Positions 8,931 to 17,402 of a DNA stretch of 64,000 nt are shown here, one piece after another (the first letter of the stretch is position 1; each line of letters begins with the position of its first letter). The stretch lies in assembly GCF_900258485.1 (NCBI RefSeq), contig NZ_OGVE01000001.1, forward strand, positions 1 to 64,000. Reading direction: 5' to 3'. The DNA is from Helcococcus massiliensis. Its GTDB lineage: Bacteria; Bacillota; Clostridia; Tissierellales; Peptoniphilaceae. The position numbers were made by a program, and so were the translations under genes. The notes below the pieces were generated by a model that did no database searches, had not been told where the DNA came from, and saw only the letters and a list, made by a program, of their open reading frames with translations.

Positions 8931-9602
8931 ATGGTTTTAGATAAATTAAAAGGTAAACTCATTGTTTCTTGTCAAGCATTGGAAGATGAGCCGCTTCATT
9001 CAAGTTTTATTATGGGAAGAATGGCTTTAGCTGCAAAAGAAGGTGGAGCTTCAGCTATCAGAGCTCAATCATATGATGATATTGTTGAAATTAAAAAGAA
9101 TGTGGACTTACCAATTATAGGTATTGTTAAAAGGAATTATTCAGATAGTGAAGTCTACATCACACCTACAAGAAAAGAGGTTGAAGAACTATTAAACAGC
9201 AAGTGTGAAATCATTGCTTTAGATGCTACTGACCGAAAGAGACCAAATGACGAAAAAATTGAAGATTTAGTAAAGCTAATACACGATAATGGTGTTTTGG
9301 CTATGGCTGATTGTTCAACTGTTGAAGAATGTATACAAGCTGAAAAAATAGGCTTTGATATCATTTCAACTACCTTGTTTGGCTATACAGGCTATAGTAG
9401 AAACTTTGACGGACCAGACTTTGAATCTATTGAAAAGATTCTTGAATCTACACAAACACCACTAATTGCTGAAGGAAAAATTAATACACCTGAAGATTTA
9501 AGAAAAGTTTATGAGTGTGGAGTTTTTAGTGCAGTAGTAGGTTCAGCAATTACAAGACCTCAATTAATTACTAAAAAATTTGTTGATGTTTTAGATAAAT
9601 AA
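8931..9602 (+). CDS. nanE: N-acylglucosamine-6-phosphate 2-epimerase NanE
   Basis: Converts N-acetylmannosamine-6-phosphate to N-acetylglucosamine-6-phosphate, a step in sialic acid and ManNAc use. The 223-residue TIM-barrel shows the NanE pattern: LIVSCQALEDEPLHSS at the N-terminus, GASAIRAQSYDDI, PIIGIVKRNYSDSEVYITPT with the catalytic lysine, IIALDATDRKRP, ADCSTVEE and the phosphate-binding VVGSAITRP. A strong AGGAGG precedes the ATG. The next gene is a PTS permease 17 bases downstream, so the substrate probably arrives already phosphorylated. No nanA or nanK is in the window. Confidence 0.95.
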   Translation: MVLDKLKGKLIVSCQALEDEPLHSSFIMGRMALAAKEGGASAIRAQSYDDIVEIKKNVDLPIIGIVKRNYSDSEVYITPTRKEVEELLNSKCEIIALDATDRKRPNDEKIEDLVKLIHDNGVLAMADCSTVEECIQAEKIGFDIISTTLFGYTGYSRNFDGPDFESIEKILESTQTPLIAEGKINTPEDLRKVYECGVFSAVVGSAITRPQLITKKFVDVLDK

Positions 9603-9619
9603 AATATAAAGGAGAAAAT

Positions 9620-11116
9620 ATGTTTAAATATTTACAAAAAATAGGTAAATCTTTTATGCTGCCTATAGCACTTTTACCGGCTGCTGGTTTGCTATTAGGT
9701 ATTGGTGGGGCTTTTTCATCGGAAGCAACCATCCAAGCATATCCATTTTTAGGTAATGATGTGCTACAAGCCATATTTAAGGTAATGGCCGGTGCAGGAA
9801 ATGTAGTTTTTGCAAATCTAGCCCTATTATTATGTATAGGTATAATGGTTGGATTAGCTAATAGAGAAAAGGGTGTTGCAGCCTTAGCTGGTGCAGTAGG
9901 ATTCTTAGTAATGAACGCTACAATAAGTACCCTATTATCAATTTTCAATCCAGAAGGACAAGCAATTGATACTGGTGTTGTTGGTGCTTTAGTTATTGGT
10001 TTGATAGCAGTTTATTTGCATAACAAATATTACAATATACAATTACCACAAGTATTAGGTTTCTTTGGTGGTTCAAGATTTGTACCGATTGTTACTTCAT
10101 TTATTGCAATTTTAGTAGGTATATTTTTTTATCTAGTATGGCCACCATTCCAACAATTACTTATAAAAGCAGGTATGTCTATAGCTAAATTGGGACCTAT
10201 TGGTACATTTTTCTATGGATTCTTGATGAGATTATCAGGAGCTGTTGGTCTTCATCATATGATCTATCCAATGTTTTGGTATACAGAATTAGGTGGGGTA
10301 GAAATGGTTGCAGGTACACAAGTTGTTGGTGCTCAAAAAATATTCTTTGCCCAATTAGCTGATCCAAACCATGTTGGATTATTTACAGAAGGAACAAGAT
10401 TCTTTGCAGGAAGATTCTCTACAATGATGTTTGGTTTACCAGCGGCTGCCTTGGCGATGTATCATACAGCTAAACCTGAAAATAAAAAGAAATTGGCAGG
10501 TTTATTCTTAGGTGTTGCTTTAACATCTTTTATAACTGGTATTACAGAACCTCTTGAATATATGTTCTTATTTGTTCAACCATTGTTATATGTATACCAC
10601 GCATTCTTAGATGGTTTATCATTCTTGGTTGCTGACCTATTAAATATTAGTATAGGTAATACTTTCTCAGGAGGGGTAATAGACTTTACCTTATTTGGTA
10701 TTCTTCAAGGAAACGCAAAAACAAATTGGATTTTACAAATTCCAGTTGGTCTAATCTGGGCATGTATCTACTACTTCTCATTTAGATTCTTGATTACTAA
10801 ATTTAATATTTTAACGCCAGGTAGAGGTGAAGAAGAGGTTGAAGATGTAAAGGTTGAAACAAAATCATCCTTGCATGATGATGCTGAAACTATAATAAAA
10901 GCTTTAGGTGGTAGTCAAAACATTCAAGATGTAGACGCATGTATTACTAGGTTAAGAGTAAACTTAATAGATCCTTCAAAAGTAGACAAGCAAAGTTTAA
11001 TGAATCTAGGAGCAACTGGTGTGCTAGATGTTCCTGGTGGAGTACAAGCTATATATGGAGCCAAGGCTGTTATATATAAAAATGAAATTAATAGCATACT
11101 TGGTTTAGATGATTAA
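9620..11116 (+). CDS. PTS transporter subunit IICB, glucose/GlcNAc family (ManNAc candidate)
   Basis: A 498-residue sugar PTS permease with an EIIC domain (about residues 1-400) and a C-terminal EIIB domain. EIIC has the FMLPIALLPAAGLLLGIGGA first helix and the GITEPLEYMFLF sugar-site motif of the glucose/N-acetylglucosamine/maltose superfamily. EIIB carries the phosphorylated cysteine in VDACITRLRV and ends in PGGVQAIYGAKA. No EIIA domain is fused, so a separate EIIA must be used. The tight pairing with nanE suggests an N-acetylated amino sugar such as ManNAc, but this is inference; the family also moves glucose and GlcNAc. Confidence 0.88.
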   Translation: MFKYLQKIGKSFMLPIALLPAAGLLLGIGGAFSSEATIQAYPFLGNDVLQAIFKVMAGAGNVVFANLALLLCIGIMVGLANREKGVAALAGAVGFLVMNATISTLLSIFNPEGQAIDTGVVGALVIGLIAVYLHNKYYNIQLPQVLGFFGGSRFVPIVTSFIAILVGIFFYLVWPPFQQLLIKAGMSIAKLGPIGTFFYGFLMRLSGAVGLHHMIYPMFWYTELGGVEMVAGTQVVGAQKIFFAQLADPNHVGLFTEGTRFFAGRFSTMMFGLPAAALAMYHTAKPENKKKLAGLFLGVALTSFITGITEPLEYMFLFVQPLLYVYHAFLDGLSFLVADLLNISIGNTFSGGVIDFTLFGILQGNAKTNWILQIPVGLIWACIYYFSFRFLITKFNILTPGRGEEEVEDVKVETKSSLHDDAETIIKALGGSQNIQDVDACITRLRVNLIDPSKVDKQSLMNLGATGVLDVPGGVQAIYGAKAVIYKNEINSILGLDD

Positions 11117-11127
11117 AAATACAAAAG

Positions 11128-11165
11128 AAAAAGGTATCAAGTCTAATTAGGCTTGATACCTTTTT
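11128..11165. terminator. Bidirectional terminator between the PTS gene and nadE
   Basis: A perfect 14-bp stem, AAAAAGGTATCAAG with CTTGATACCTTTTT, has A- and T-runs at its ends and can stop transcription from both convergent genes. Confidence 0.92.
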
Positions 11166-11169
11166 GTAT

Positions 11170-13014
11170 CTATAAATTACTTAAAAGAGCATCTATGTCA
11201 ATATCTGAAGGCATTAAAAATCCAAATTTAGGATTTAATGAATAATCTAATATTTGTGGACCGTCAACAGCGACATTTCTCTTAAATTGTTGGCTAGTAA
11301 ATCTTCTTAAAAAGAATTTTAACCATTTCAATATAGTTTCTTTATCGTATTTATCTTCAAAAGCATTGATTGTCATGTGATAAATATCTTCTATCTTAGA
11401 ATTGTTTCTAATTAAGTGATAGATGAAAAAGTCATGTAATTCATATGGGCCAACTGTATTTTCAGTTTCTTGTTTGATAGTTCCATCTTCATTGGTTGGT
11501 AGAAGTTCTGGTGATACAGGTGTGTCTATGATATCAGTTAAAACTTCACTTATCCTAGCGTTGTCAGAATGATCTTTTACATATCTAACAACTTCTCTAA
11601 GTAAGGTTTTAGGTAGGCCTGAGTTTACATTGTACATAGACATGTGGTCTGCATTATAGGTTGACCAACCTAGGGCTATTTCTGACATATTACCAGTACC
11701 TAAAACAATTCCGCCCTCTTTATTTGAAAGGTCCATTAGTATTTGTGTTCTTTCTCTAGCTTGAGCATTTTCAAAAGTCACTGATAGGTCACTTGGATCA
11801 TGGTTGATATCTTCAAAATGTTGTAGCACAGATTTTTTTATATTTATGGTTAATATATTTGTACCGGCTTCTTTGGCTAGGTCTAGGGCATTATTTTTTG
11901 TTCTATCACTGGTGCCTAAGCCTGGCATAGTTACTGCATAAATATTTTTTCTATCCATATCTAACTTATCCAATGCCTTGCAAGCAACTATAAAAGCAAG
12001 AGTTGAATCAAGTCCACCTGATAGACCTAAAAATATTTTATTATCAGGTATTTGTTTTAACCTTCTAGCTAAGGCGTGGACTTGGATATCTAAAATATTT
12101 TTCATTATTTGTTGGTTGTTTCTTATATCATTTAAATATGGATGAATGCTTAACTTTCTCTTTAATTGATAATTATTTTGTGTAAATTCGATATCGCTTA
12201 TATAAATATGGCTATTTGTTTTATTGCCTATAAATGAATTTGTTTCATCTAAGTTTATATCGTTATAGATAAGTCCATTATTGAATGAATCACTTGATTC
12301 TATGCAAGTTCCACTTTCTATAATATATTTTTCCCCAGTAAATACTGAGTCTGAGCTAGATTCATTTGATGATGGTCCAGCATAGACCAGGGTTGTTGAG
12401 GTCATTTTAGAAATATTTGTTAAGTCATTTTCTAAAGAGCTCATTTTTTTATAGTCTGTAGCCTTTGATCCTAGAACTGCAAGTATATTTGTGGATGAAT
12501 CAATATTTGTATATTTAGAAAGTAGGTCCTCTTCAAAGACTATTTGTATATTTACATTATTTTTAGAGTCAGATAAGATTCCATCTACTAAAATAGGGAA
12601 GTCAACATTTTCTAAAATACCTTTTTCAAGTTTTGAGAAAAATAGGTCATTTGTTTTATAGCTTTTATTTTTATTTATAGACTGTAAAATAGATCCGTTT
12701 TTAATGGCAAGTCCTAGATTATAAGTCTGATTTCTATGTTTATATGATAAGCCTAAAACTATTAATGTATCTATATCTTTAGTAAATTTTAATAAATCTT
12801 TTAGGTATCTATCACTTGTAGATAAAATTTCATTTGAAGCTATCATTTGTCCAGCTGATACACCGGTAAAGGTAAGCTCTGGAAAAACTAAAAGATCAAT
12901 ATTCTTTTCCTTAGAAAATTCTATGCATTTTTTTATTTGTTTATAATTTTTATCTATATTTAAAATATTTGTTTCAATATTAGCAGCAGCTAATCTTATG
13001 AAGTTTCTATTCAT
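11170..13014 (-). CDS. nadE: NAD(+) synthase with degenerate glutaminase domain
   Basis: Amidates deamido-NAD to NAD. The 614-residue protein has an N-terminal nitrilase-type domain (1-260) and a C-terminal ATP-pyrophosphatase domain with the P-loop LGLSGGLDSTLAF and the SEIALGWSTYNADHMS loop. In the glutaminase domain the catalytic glutamate (E46 in FPELTFTG) and a lysine (K117 in NKSYK) are present. The position that should hold the nucleophilic cysteine (family ICEDLW) reads VFEEDLL, giving E161. The flanking NILAVL and DYKK anchor this alignment. The enzyme may therefore depend on free ammonia. RBS AAAGGAA is upstream. Downstream it meets the PTS gene at a shared terminator. Confidence 0.9.
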   Translation of the reverse strand: MNRNFIRLAAANIETNILNIDKNYKQIKKCIEFSKEKNIDLLVFPELTFTGVSAGQMIASNEILSTSDRYLKDLLKFTKDIDTLIVLGLSYKHRNQTYNLGLAIKNGSILQSINKNKSYKTNDLFFSKLEKGILENVDFPILVDGILSDSKNNVNIQIVFEEDLLSKYTNIDSSTNILAVLGSKATDYKKMSSLENDLTNISKMTSTTLVYAGPSSNESSSDSVFTGEKYIIESGTCIESSDSFNNGLIYNDINLDETNSFIGNKTNSHIYISDIEFTQNNYQLKRKLSIHPYLNDIRNNQQIMKNILDIQVHALARRLKQIPDNKIFLGLSGGLDSTLAFIVACKALDKLDMDRKNIYAVTMPGLGTSDRTKNNALDLAKEAGTNILTINIKKSVLQHFEDINHDPSDLSVTFENAQARERTQILMDLSNKEGGIVLGTGNMSEIALGWSTYNADHMSMYNVNSGLPKTLLREVVRYVKDHSDNARISEVLTDIIDTPVSPELLPTNEDGTIKQETENTVGPYELHDFFIYHLIRNNSKIEDIYHMTINAFEDKYDKETILKWLKFFLRRFTSQQFKRNVAVDGPQILDYSLNPKFGFLMPSDIDIDALLSNL

Positions 13015-13066
13015 AGTAATTCCTTTCTTTTATATCTATATTATAATACATAATAGTCTTTTATAT

Positions 13067-13108
13067 AAAAAAACTCTACAATAGTTTATGGTCTAAACTA
13101 AGGTAGAG
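13067..13108 (-). terminator. Rho-independent terminator of the marR-degV unit
   Basis: On the minus strand CTCTACCTTAGTTTA pairs with TAAACTATTGTAGAG and is followed by seven T. It sits between the degV stop and the nadE start. Confidence 0.85.
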
Positions 13109-13127
13109 CTTATAATTTCATATAATA

Positions 13128-13958
13128 TTATTTTTTGAAATAGGCTATGGCTATAGCTCCAGGTCCTGCATGGGTACCAACAACACTTCCGATACTTATG
13201 TGGTCATAGCTTTCAGTCCATAAGTCTTTTGAAGATTCAAAGTAATTTACTAAGTTTTCATCTGACAAGCCAGTGTAACCAAATAAGAATGGTAAATCAT
13301 AATTTATTTCAGAATTTTCACTTAACTCTTTATTAAATATGCTTATAGCTTTTTTATTTCCACGTGCCTTAGCTGGTACAGTGATTTCGCCAGCTTCAAT
13401 AGATATAAGAGGCTTGATTTTCAATATTTCACCTGCAAAAGCTGCTGCCTTCGATAGTCTACCACCCCTTTGAAGGTACTCTAGAGTATCAAATATACCT
13501 AATATTCTTATTTTCTTTTTCTTTTCTTCTAATTCATCTATGATTTCGTCTAAGGCAAGACCTTGGTCGATTAATTCAATCGCATATTCTATTAATATAC
13601 CTGAACCAAGTGCTACGGATTCAGAATTAACAATATGAATATTATCATAATCTTGGGCTGCTAATATAGCACTTTGATAGGTCCCTGAAAGATTAGCAGC
13701 TAAGGTAATAACTAAAGCTGAATCATTTTTGTCTATTTGGTCAAATACCTTTATAAAATTATCTGGACCAGCTTGACTAGTAGTAGGAGAAAGATCGGAT
13801 GTTTGTAATTTTTTGTAAAAATCGTAATTGCTTATATTTACTCCATCTATGAATTCTTCATTTCCAAAATTTACTGTTAAAGGGACTATATAATCTATTT
13901 TCTTTTTGATAGTTTCTCTAATATCTGCAGTTGAGTCAATTATAAGTTTTATTGACAT
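13128..13958 (-). CDS. DegV family protein, copy 3
   Basis: The third DegV/FakB-type protein of the window, 276 residues. It begins KLIIDSTADI, keeps VPLTVNFGNEEFIDG, TTSQAGP, VITLAANLSGTYQSA and GGRLSKAAAF, and ends SVVGTHAGPGAIAIAY. The family binds fatty acids and supplies them for phospholipid synthesis. It lies two bases downstream of a MarR-type regulator, with RBS GGAGGT inside the junction, so the two are one operon. That pairing suggests a ligand-responsive switch for fatty-acid use. This is inferred from context. Confidence 0.9.
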   Translation of the reverse strand: MSIKLIIDSTADIRETIKKKIDYIVPLTVNFGNEEFIDGVNISNYDFYKKLQTSDLSPTTSQAGPDNFIKVFDQIDKNDSALVITLAANLSGTYQSAILAAQDYDNIHIVNSESVALGSGILIEYAIELIDQGLALDEIIDELEEKKKKIRILGIFDTLEYLQRGGRLSKAAAFAGEILKIKPLISIEAGEITVPAKARGNKKAISIFNKELSENSEINYDLPFLFGYTGLSDENLVNYFESSKDLWTESYDHISIGSVVGTHAGPGAIAIAYFKK

Positions 13959-13960
13959 TC

Positions 13961-14407
13961 TTACCTCCTAAGATCCTTATATGCGGATTGTAAATTTTCA
14001 TTTATTGATTCTAAAGCTTGGTAGAGTATAGATCTTATATCTACTGAAAGATTTTTGCTTGCTAGGTCAACATATTCATCACTTAGAGAAGTTACCTTTG
14101 AAGCTATTTTCTTTCCTTTATCTGTTAGATAAAAGATTCCACCATATTTATTTTTGTTTTTAGATTTTTTTACTAAGACACCCTTATCAACCAGGGCGTT
14201 AGTCATACGTGATACATCAGCCTTATCTCTTCCTAGCTTATCAGAAAGTTCAGTAGCACTTAAACCCTCAGGATTTTTATAAAGGCTAGTTAGATATAAG
14301 AGATGAGAACTCTTAAGTCCATAAGGACTTAGCTCAGTTTGAGCTATTTTTTGCCAGTATTTAATTATTTCATTTATTAGATAGGTAAATTCTTCAAATC
14401 TTCCCAT
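13961..14407 (-). CDS. MarR family transcriptional regulator
   Basis: A 148-residue winged-helix regulator. The DNA-binding part shows SATELSDKLGRDKADVSRMTN (recognition helix) followed by the wing KSKNKNKYGGIFYLTDKGKKIA; helices at both ends would form the dimer interface. ATG 14407 has AGGAG at the right spacing; an upstream reading from 14434 lacks one. It is divergent from the copper operon and co-transcribed with degV copy 3. MarR proteins usually bind small ligands such as fatty acids or phenolics. The true effector is unknown. Confidence 0.88.
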   Translation of the reverse strand: MGRFEEFTYLINEIIKYWQKIAQTELSPYGLKSSHLLYLTSLYKNPEGLSATELSDKLGRDKADVSRMTNALVDKGVLVKKSKNKNKYGGIFYLTDKGKKIASKVTSLSDEYVDLASKNLSVDIRSILYQALESINENLQSAYKDLRR

Positions 14408-14482
14408 AAAAACTCCTAATTGTTGACAAGTCAAAATCTATACTAAGTAATTATAGAATAATTGATAAATTTTTACAAATAT

Positions 14483-14512
14483 TTGATTCCATATACCCTA
14501 TAGGGGTATACT
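14483..14512 (+). promoter_or_regulatory. Copper operon promoter with CsoR-type operator
   Basis: TTGATT at 14483-14488 and TATACT at 14507-14512 are 18 bp apart. The palindrome TATACCCTATAGGGGTATA at 14492-14510 fills the spacer and overlaps the -10. This G/C tract in an AT-rich palindrome is the typical CsoR operator form, and csoR is the distal gene of this operon. Repression without copper is the expected mode. Confidence 0.85.
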
Positions 14513-14528
14513 AAGATAAGGAGGTATT

Positions 14529-17120
14529 ATGAAACAAAAATTTGATATAGAAGGTATGACTTGTGCTAATTGTCAGTTGACAGTTGAAAATGCGGTGAAG
14601 AAATTAGGGGCAGGAGAGGTTAATGTATCCCTTTTGACTAATATGATGGAAGTTGAATCGGACTTAAAAGAAGAGGACATTATTAAGGCGGTCTCTGATG
14701 CTGGCTATAAGGCCATATCCAAAAATAAAGAAAACAAGAAAAATAAAGTTAAAAGTCCTAAAGAAATTTATGATAAACAAAAAAATGATATGAAAAAGAG
14801 ATTGAAGGTTTCAATACCTTTTATGGTATTACTCATGTATGTTGCCATGGGGGATATGGTAAATCTTCCTACACCAAATGTTCTAAAAGGCTATGAAGGA
14901 GCTGGGTTATTTGCCTTTGTTCAATTACTTTTAAGTTTACCAATCCTTTATGTAAATAGGGCCTATTTCCAAACAGGTTTGAAGTCTCTATATAAAAAAC
15001 ATCCAAATATGGATTCCCTTGTTGCTATAGGATCTGGTGCGGCATATGTCTATGGCATATATGCAATTATAATGATCAACTATGGCTTAGGTATAGGATC
15101 AAATGACATAGTAATGGAATATGTCCATGATTTATACTTTGAAGCTGGAGCTATGATTTTAACCTTGATAAGTTTTGGTAAGTACTTGGAAGTTAGGTCA
15201 AAGTCAAAAACAAGTGATGCTATCAATAAACTTATTGAAATACAGGAAGATACAGTAACTGTAGTTGTAGATGGAGTTGAAAAAACTATAGATGTAGAAG
15301 ACTTAAAAATAGGCGATATTGTAAAGATATTTCCTGGAGAAGTTATTGTTGTTGATGGTCTTTTAGTAAATGGGGCATCTTTAGTTGACACATCTGCAAT
15401 AACTGGTGAATCAATGCCTGTTGAAGTTAATGAAGGTGATGAATTAATAGCAGGATCAGTAAATACAACTGGTACATTTTTAATGGAAGCTAAAAAAGTA
15501 GGGAATGATACTACAGTTTCTAAAATAATAGAATTGATGGAAGAAGCCTCTGCTAGCAAGGCACCTATTTCTCAAATGGCAGACAAGGTATCATATATAT
15601 TTGTGCCTACAGTAATTGCTATATCAATCATTTCCTTTATAGTATGGATGCTTGTAGGAGCTAGTTTTACCTTTGCTTTTTCAATAGCTATAGGTATTTT
15701 AGTTATTTCATGTCCATGCGCCTTGGGACTTGCTACACCTGTTGCTATGATGGTTGCTAATGGTAAGGCTGCTGAGAATGGGATTTTAGTAAAAAATTCT
15801 GAATCATTAGAGATATTAAATAAGATTGATACTATTGTTTTCGATAAGACAGGAACAATAACTCAAGGAAATCCAGCCTTGAAGGATATAGTTTTATTAA
15901 ATAATTCTGATTTGGAAGAAACTTTACAAATAGCAAAGTCCTTAGAAGCTAATTCCCAACATCCTTTAGCCCTAGCAATATTAAATTATGCCAATGAAAG
16001 GTCAATAGATACTATAGAAAACAAAAACTTTGATTCAATAACCGGTATGGGAGTAAAAGGGGAAATAAAAGGAAGTGAATATTTTATTGGTAATGATAAA
16101 CTACTTAAAGAGTATAGTGGTTTAAATGATGGTCAATTAAAGCAGGTATTAGATTTAGCTAGTGATTATTCTAAAGAAAATAAGACTACAGTATTCTTAT
16201 TTAGCGAGAGTGAAGCCATGGCAATTTTGACAATCCTTGATCCAATAAAATCAACTTCTAAAGATGCCATAAAAGATATTTCAAATATGGGAATAAAGAC
16301 AGTGATGCTTACAGGTGACAATGAAGATACTGCCAAGGCAATCTCCAAAGAAGTAAACATAGATGAATACAAGGCAGGTTTGTTGCCACAAGACAAGGAT
16401 CAGATAATACAAGACTTGCAAAAAGATGGAAAGTTAGTTGCCATGGTTGGAGATGGAATCAATGATGCTCCATCACTTATGAGATCTGATGTAGGAATAG
16501 CTATTGGAGCAGGTACAGATGTTGCAATAGAATCAGCAGACCTAATTCTTATAAAGTCAAACCTACAGGACATAGTTTCAGCTATAAAACTATCTAAAAA
16601 AACAATTAGAAATATAAAGGAAAATCTTTTCTGGGCCTTTATTTATAATATAATTTCAATTCCTCTTGCTATGGGTATCTTTTATCCAAGTTTTGGAGTA
16701 AAACTTAACCCTATGGTTGGAGCCTTTGCAATGACAATGTCATCCTTATTTGTTGTAGGTAATTCATTAAGATTGAATAATTTCAAAATAGATAATAAAA
16801 TAAAAGATGATGAAGATATTGACAGAAGTGAAGTTAATATTGAAAAAATAAATATTGATAAATTAAATAATATAAAGACTAAAGAAGAGGAAGGTAATAA
16901 TATGAATAATGTATTGATAAAAATAGATGGTATGTCATGCCTACATTGTAAAAAGACAGTAGAAAATATTTTGTTTAAGTATGACGACAATGCAGAAATT
17001 TCCTTGGAAGACAAGAGTGCTAGATTGAAAAAGACAAAAGACTTTGACCAAGAAAAAATAGTGAAGGCTATAGAAGATGCTGGATATAAAGTATTGAGTG
17101 TAGAAGATGAAAGCAGATAA
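14529..17120 (+). CDS. copA: Cu(+)-exporting P1B-type ATPase with N- and C-terminal HMA domains
   Basis: Pumps Cu(I) out of the cytosol using ATP. Domains in order: an N-terminal heavy-metal domain (GMTCANC, C12/C15), paired transmembrane helices, the actuator loop with SAITGES, the metal-site helix SCPCALG (C395, C397), phosphorylation site DKTGT (D439), SQHPLA, and GDGINDAP (642-649). Unusually, a second HMA domain with GMSCLHCKK is fused at the C-terminus after a charged linker. An internal ATG at 16902 with a good ribosome site could release this domain as a separate CopZ-like chaperone. The 3' end overlaps csoR. A CsoR-type operator controls the operon. Confidence 0.95.
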   Translation: MKQKFDIEGMTCANCQLTVENAVKKLGAGEVNVSLLTNMMEVESDLKEEDIIKAVSDAGYKAISKNKENKKNKVKSPKEIYDKQKNDMKKRLKVSIPFMVLLMYVAMGDMVNLPTPNVLKGYEGAGLFAFVQLLLSLPILYVNRAYFQTGLKSLYKKHPNMDSLVAIGSGAAYVYGIYAIIMINYGLGIGSNDIVMEYVHDLYFEAGAMILTLISFGKYLEVRSKSKTSDAINKLIEIQEDTVTVVVDGVEKTIDVEDLKIGDIVKIFPGEVIVVDGLLVNGASLVDTSAITGESMPVEVNEGDELIAGSVNTTGTFLMEAKKVGNDTTVSKIIELMEEASASKAPISQMADKVSYIFVPTVIAISIISFIVWMLVGASFTFAFSIAIGILVISCPCALGLATPVAMMVANGKAAENGILVKNSESLEILNKIDTIVFDKTGTITQGNPALKDIVLLNNSDLEETLQIAKSLEANSQHPLALAILNYANERSIDTIENKNFDSITGMGVKGEIKGSEYFIGNDKLLKEYSGLNDGQLKQVLDLASDYSKENKTTVFLFSESEAMAILTILDPIKSTSKDAIKDISNMGIKTVMLTGDNEDTAKAISKEVNIDEYKAGLLPQDKDQIIQDLQKDGKLVAMVGDGINDAPSLMRSDVGIAIGAGTDVAIESADLILIKSNLQDIVSAIKLSKKTIRNIKENLFWAFIYNIISIPLAMGIFYPSFGVKLNPMVGAFAMTMSSLFVVGNSLRLNNFKIDNKIKDDEDIDRSEVNIEKINIDKLNNIKTKEEEGNNMNNVLIKIDGMSCLHCKKTVENILFKYDDNAEISLEDKSARLKKTKDFDQEKIVKAIEDAGYKVLSVEDESR
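16902..17120 (+). CDS. Possible internal translation product: CopZ-like copper chaperone
   Basis: In frame within copA, ATG 16902 is preceded by GAGGAAGG at 16887-16894, a near-ideal ribosome site seven bases upstream. The product would be a 72-residue HMA protein, MNNVLIKIDGMSC then LHCKK, close to the size and start of free CopZ chaperones. The preceding linker (about residues 755-790) is low-complexity and charged. This fits fusion of an ancestral copA-copZ gene pair by loss of the copA stop. Whether the start is used is unknown. Confidence 0.45.
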   Translation: MNNVLIKIDGMSCLHCKKTVENILFKYDDNAEISLEDKSARLKKTKDFDQEKIVKAIEDAGYKVLSVEDESR

Positions 17121-17379
17121 TAAAAAAATTAAAAATAGGCTAAATAGGATAAGAGGACAAATTGATGGTATAAACAAGATGGTTGATGAGGATAAATATT
17201 GTCTAGATATTTCTGCTCAGTTGCTTGCTGTATCGTCAGCGATAAATTCTGTTAACCAGGAAATATTATCAGCACATTTGAAGTCTTGTGTTGCTGATTC
17301 CTTGACTTCTAATAATAAAGAAGAAGTTGATAAGAAAATAGATGAAATAGAAAAAATTATTAAAAGACTAAGTAAATAA
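17107..17379 (+). CDS. csoR: CsoR-type copper-sensing repressor
   Basis: A 90-residue all-helical DUF156 repressor. The Cu(I) ligands of CsoR are all present with family spacing: C32 in KYCLDI, H57 and C61 in SAHLKSC. The N-terminal basic helix NRLNRIRGQIDGINKM contributes to DNA contact. It starts inside the end of copA (14-base overlap) and so is produced with the exporter. The likely operator is the palindrome at 14492-14510. Copper binding would release DNA and switch on both genes. Confidence 0.93.
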   Translation: MKADNKKIKNRLNRIRGQIDGINKMVDEDKYCLDISAQLLAVSSAINSVNQEILSAHLKSCVADSLTSNNKEEVDKKIDEIEKIIKRLSK

Positions 17380-17402
17380 TTTTTTTTCATAAAAGAGGGT
17401 AT

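Noticed and set aside
15080-15559. Antisense frame of 159 codons in copA
   Set aside because: It overlaps the actuator domain of CopA and shows only Ser/Thr-rich shadow sequence without a start signal.
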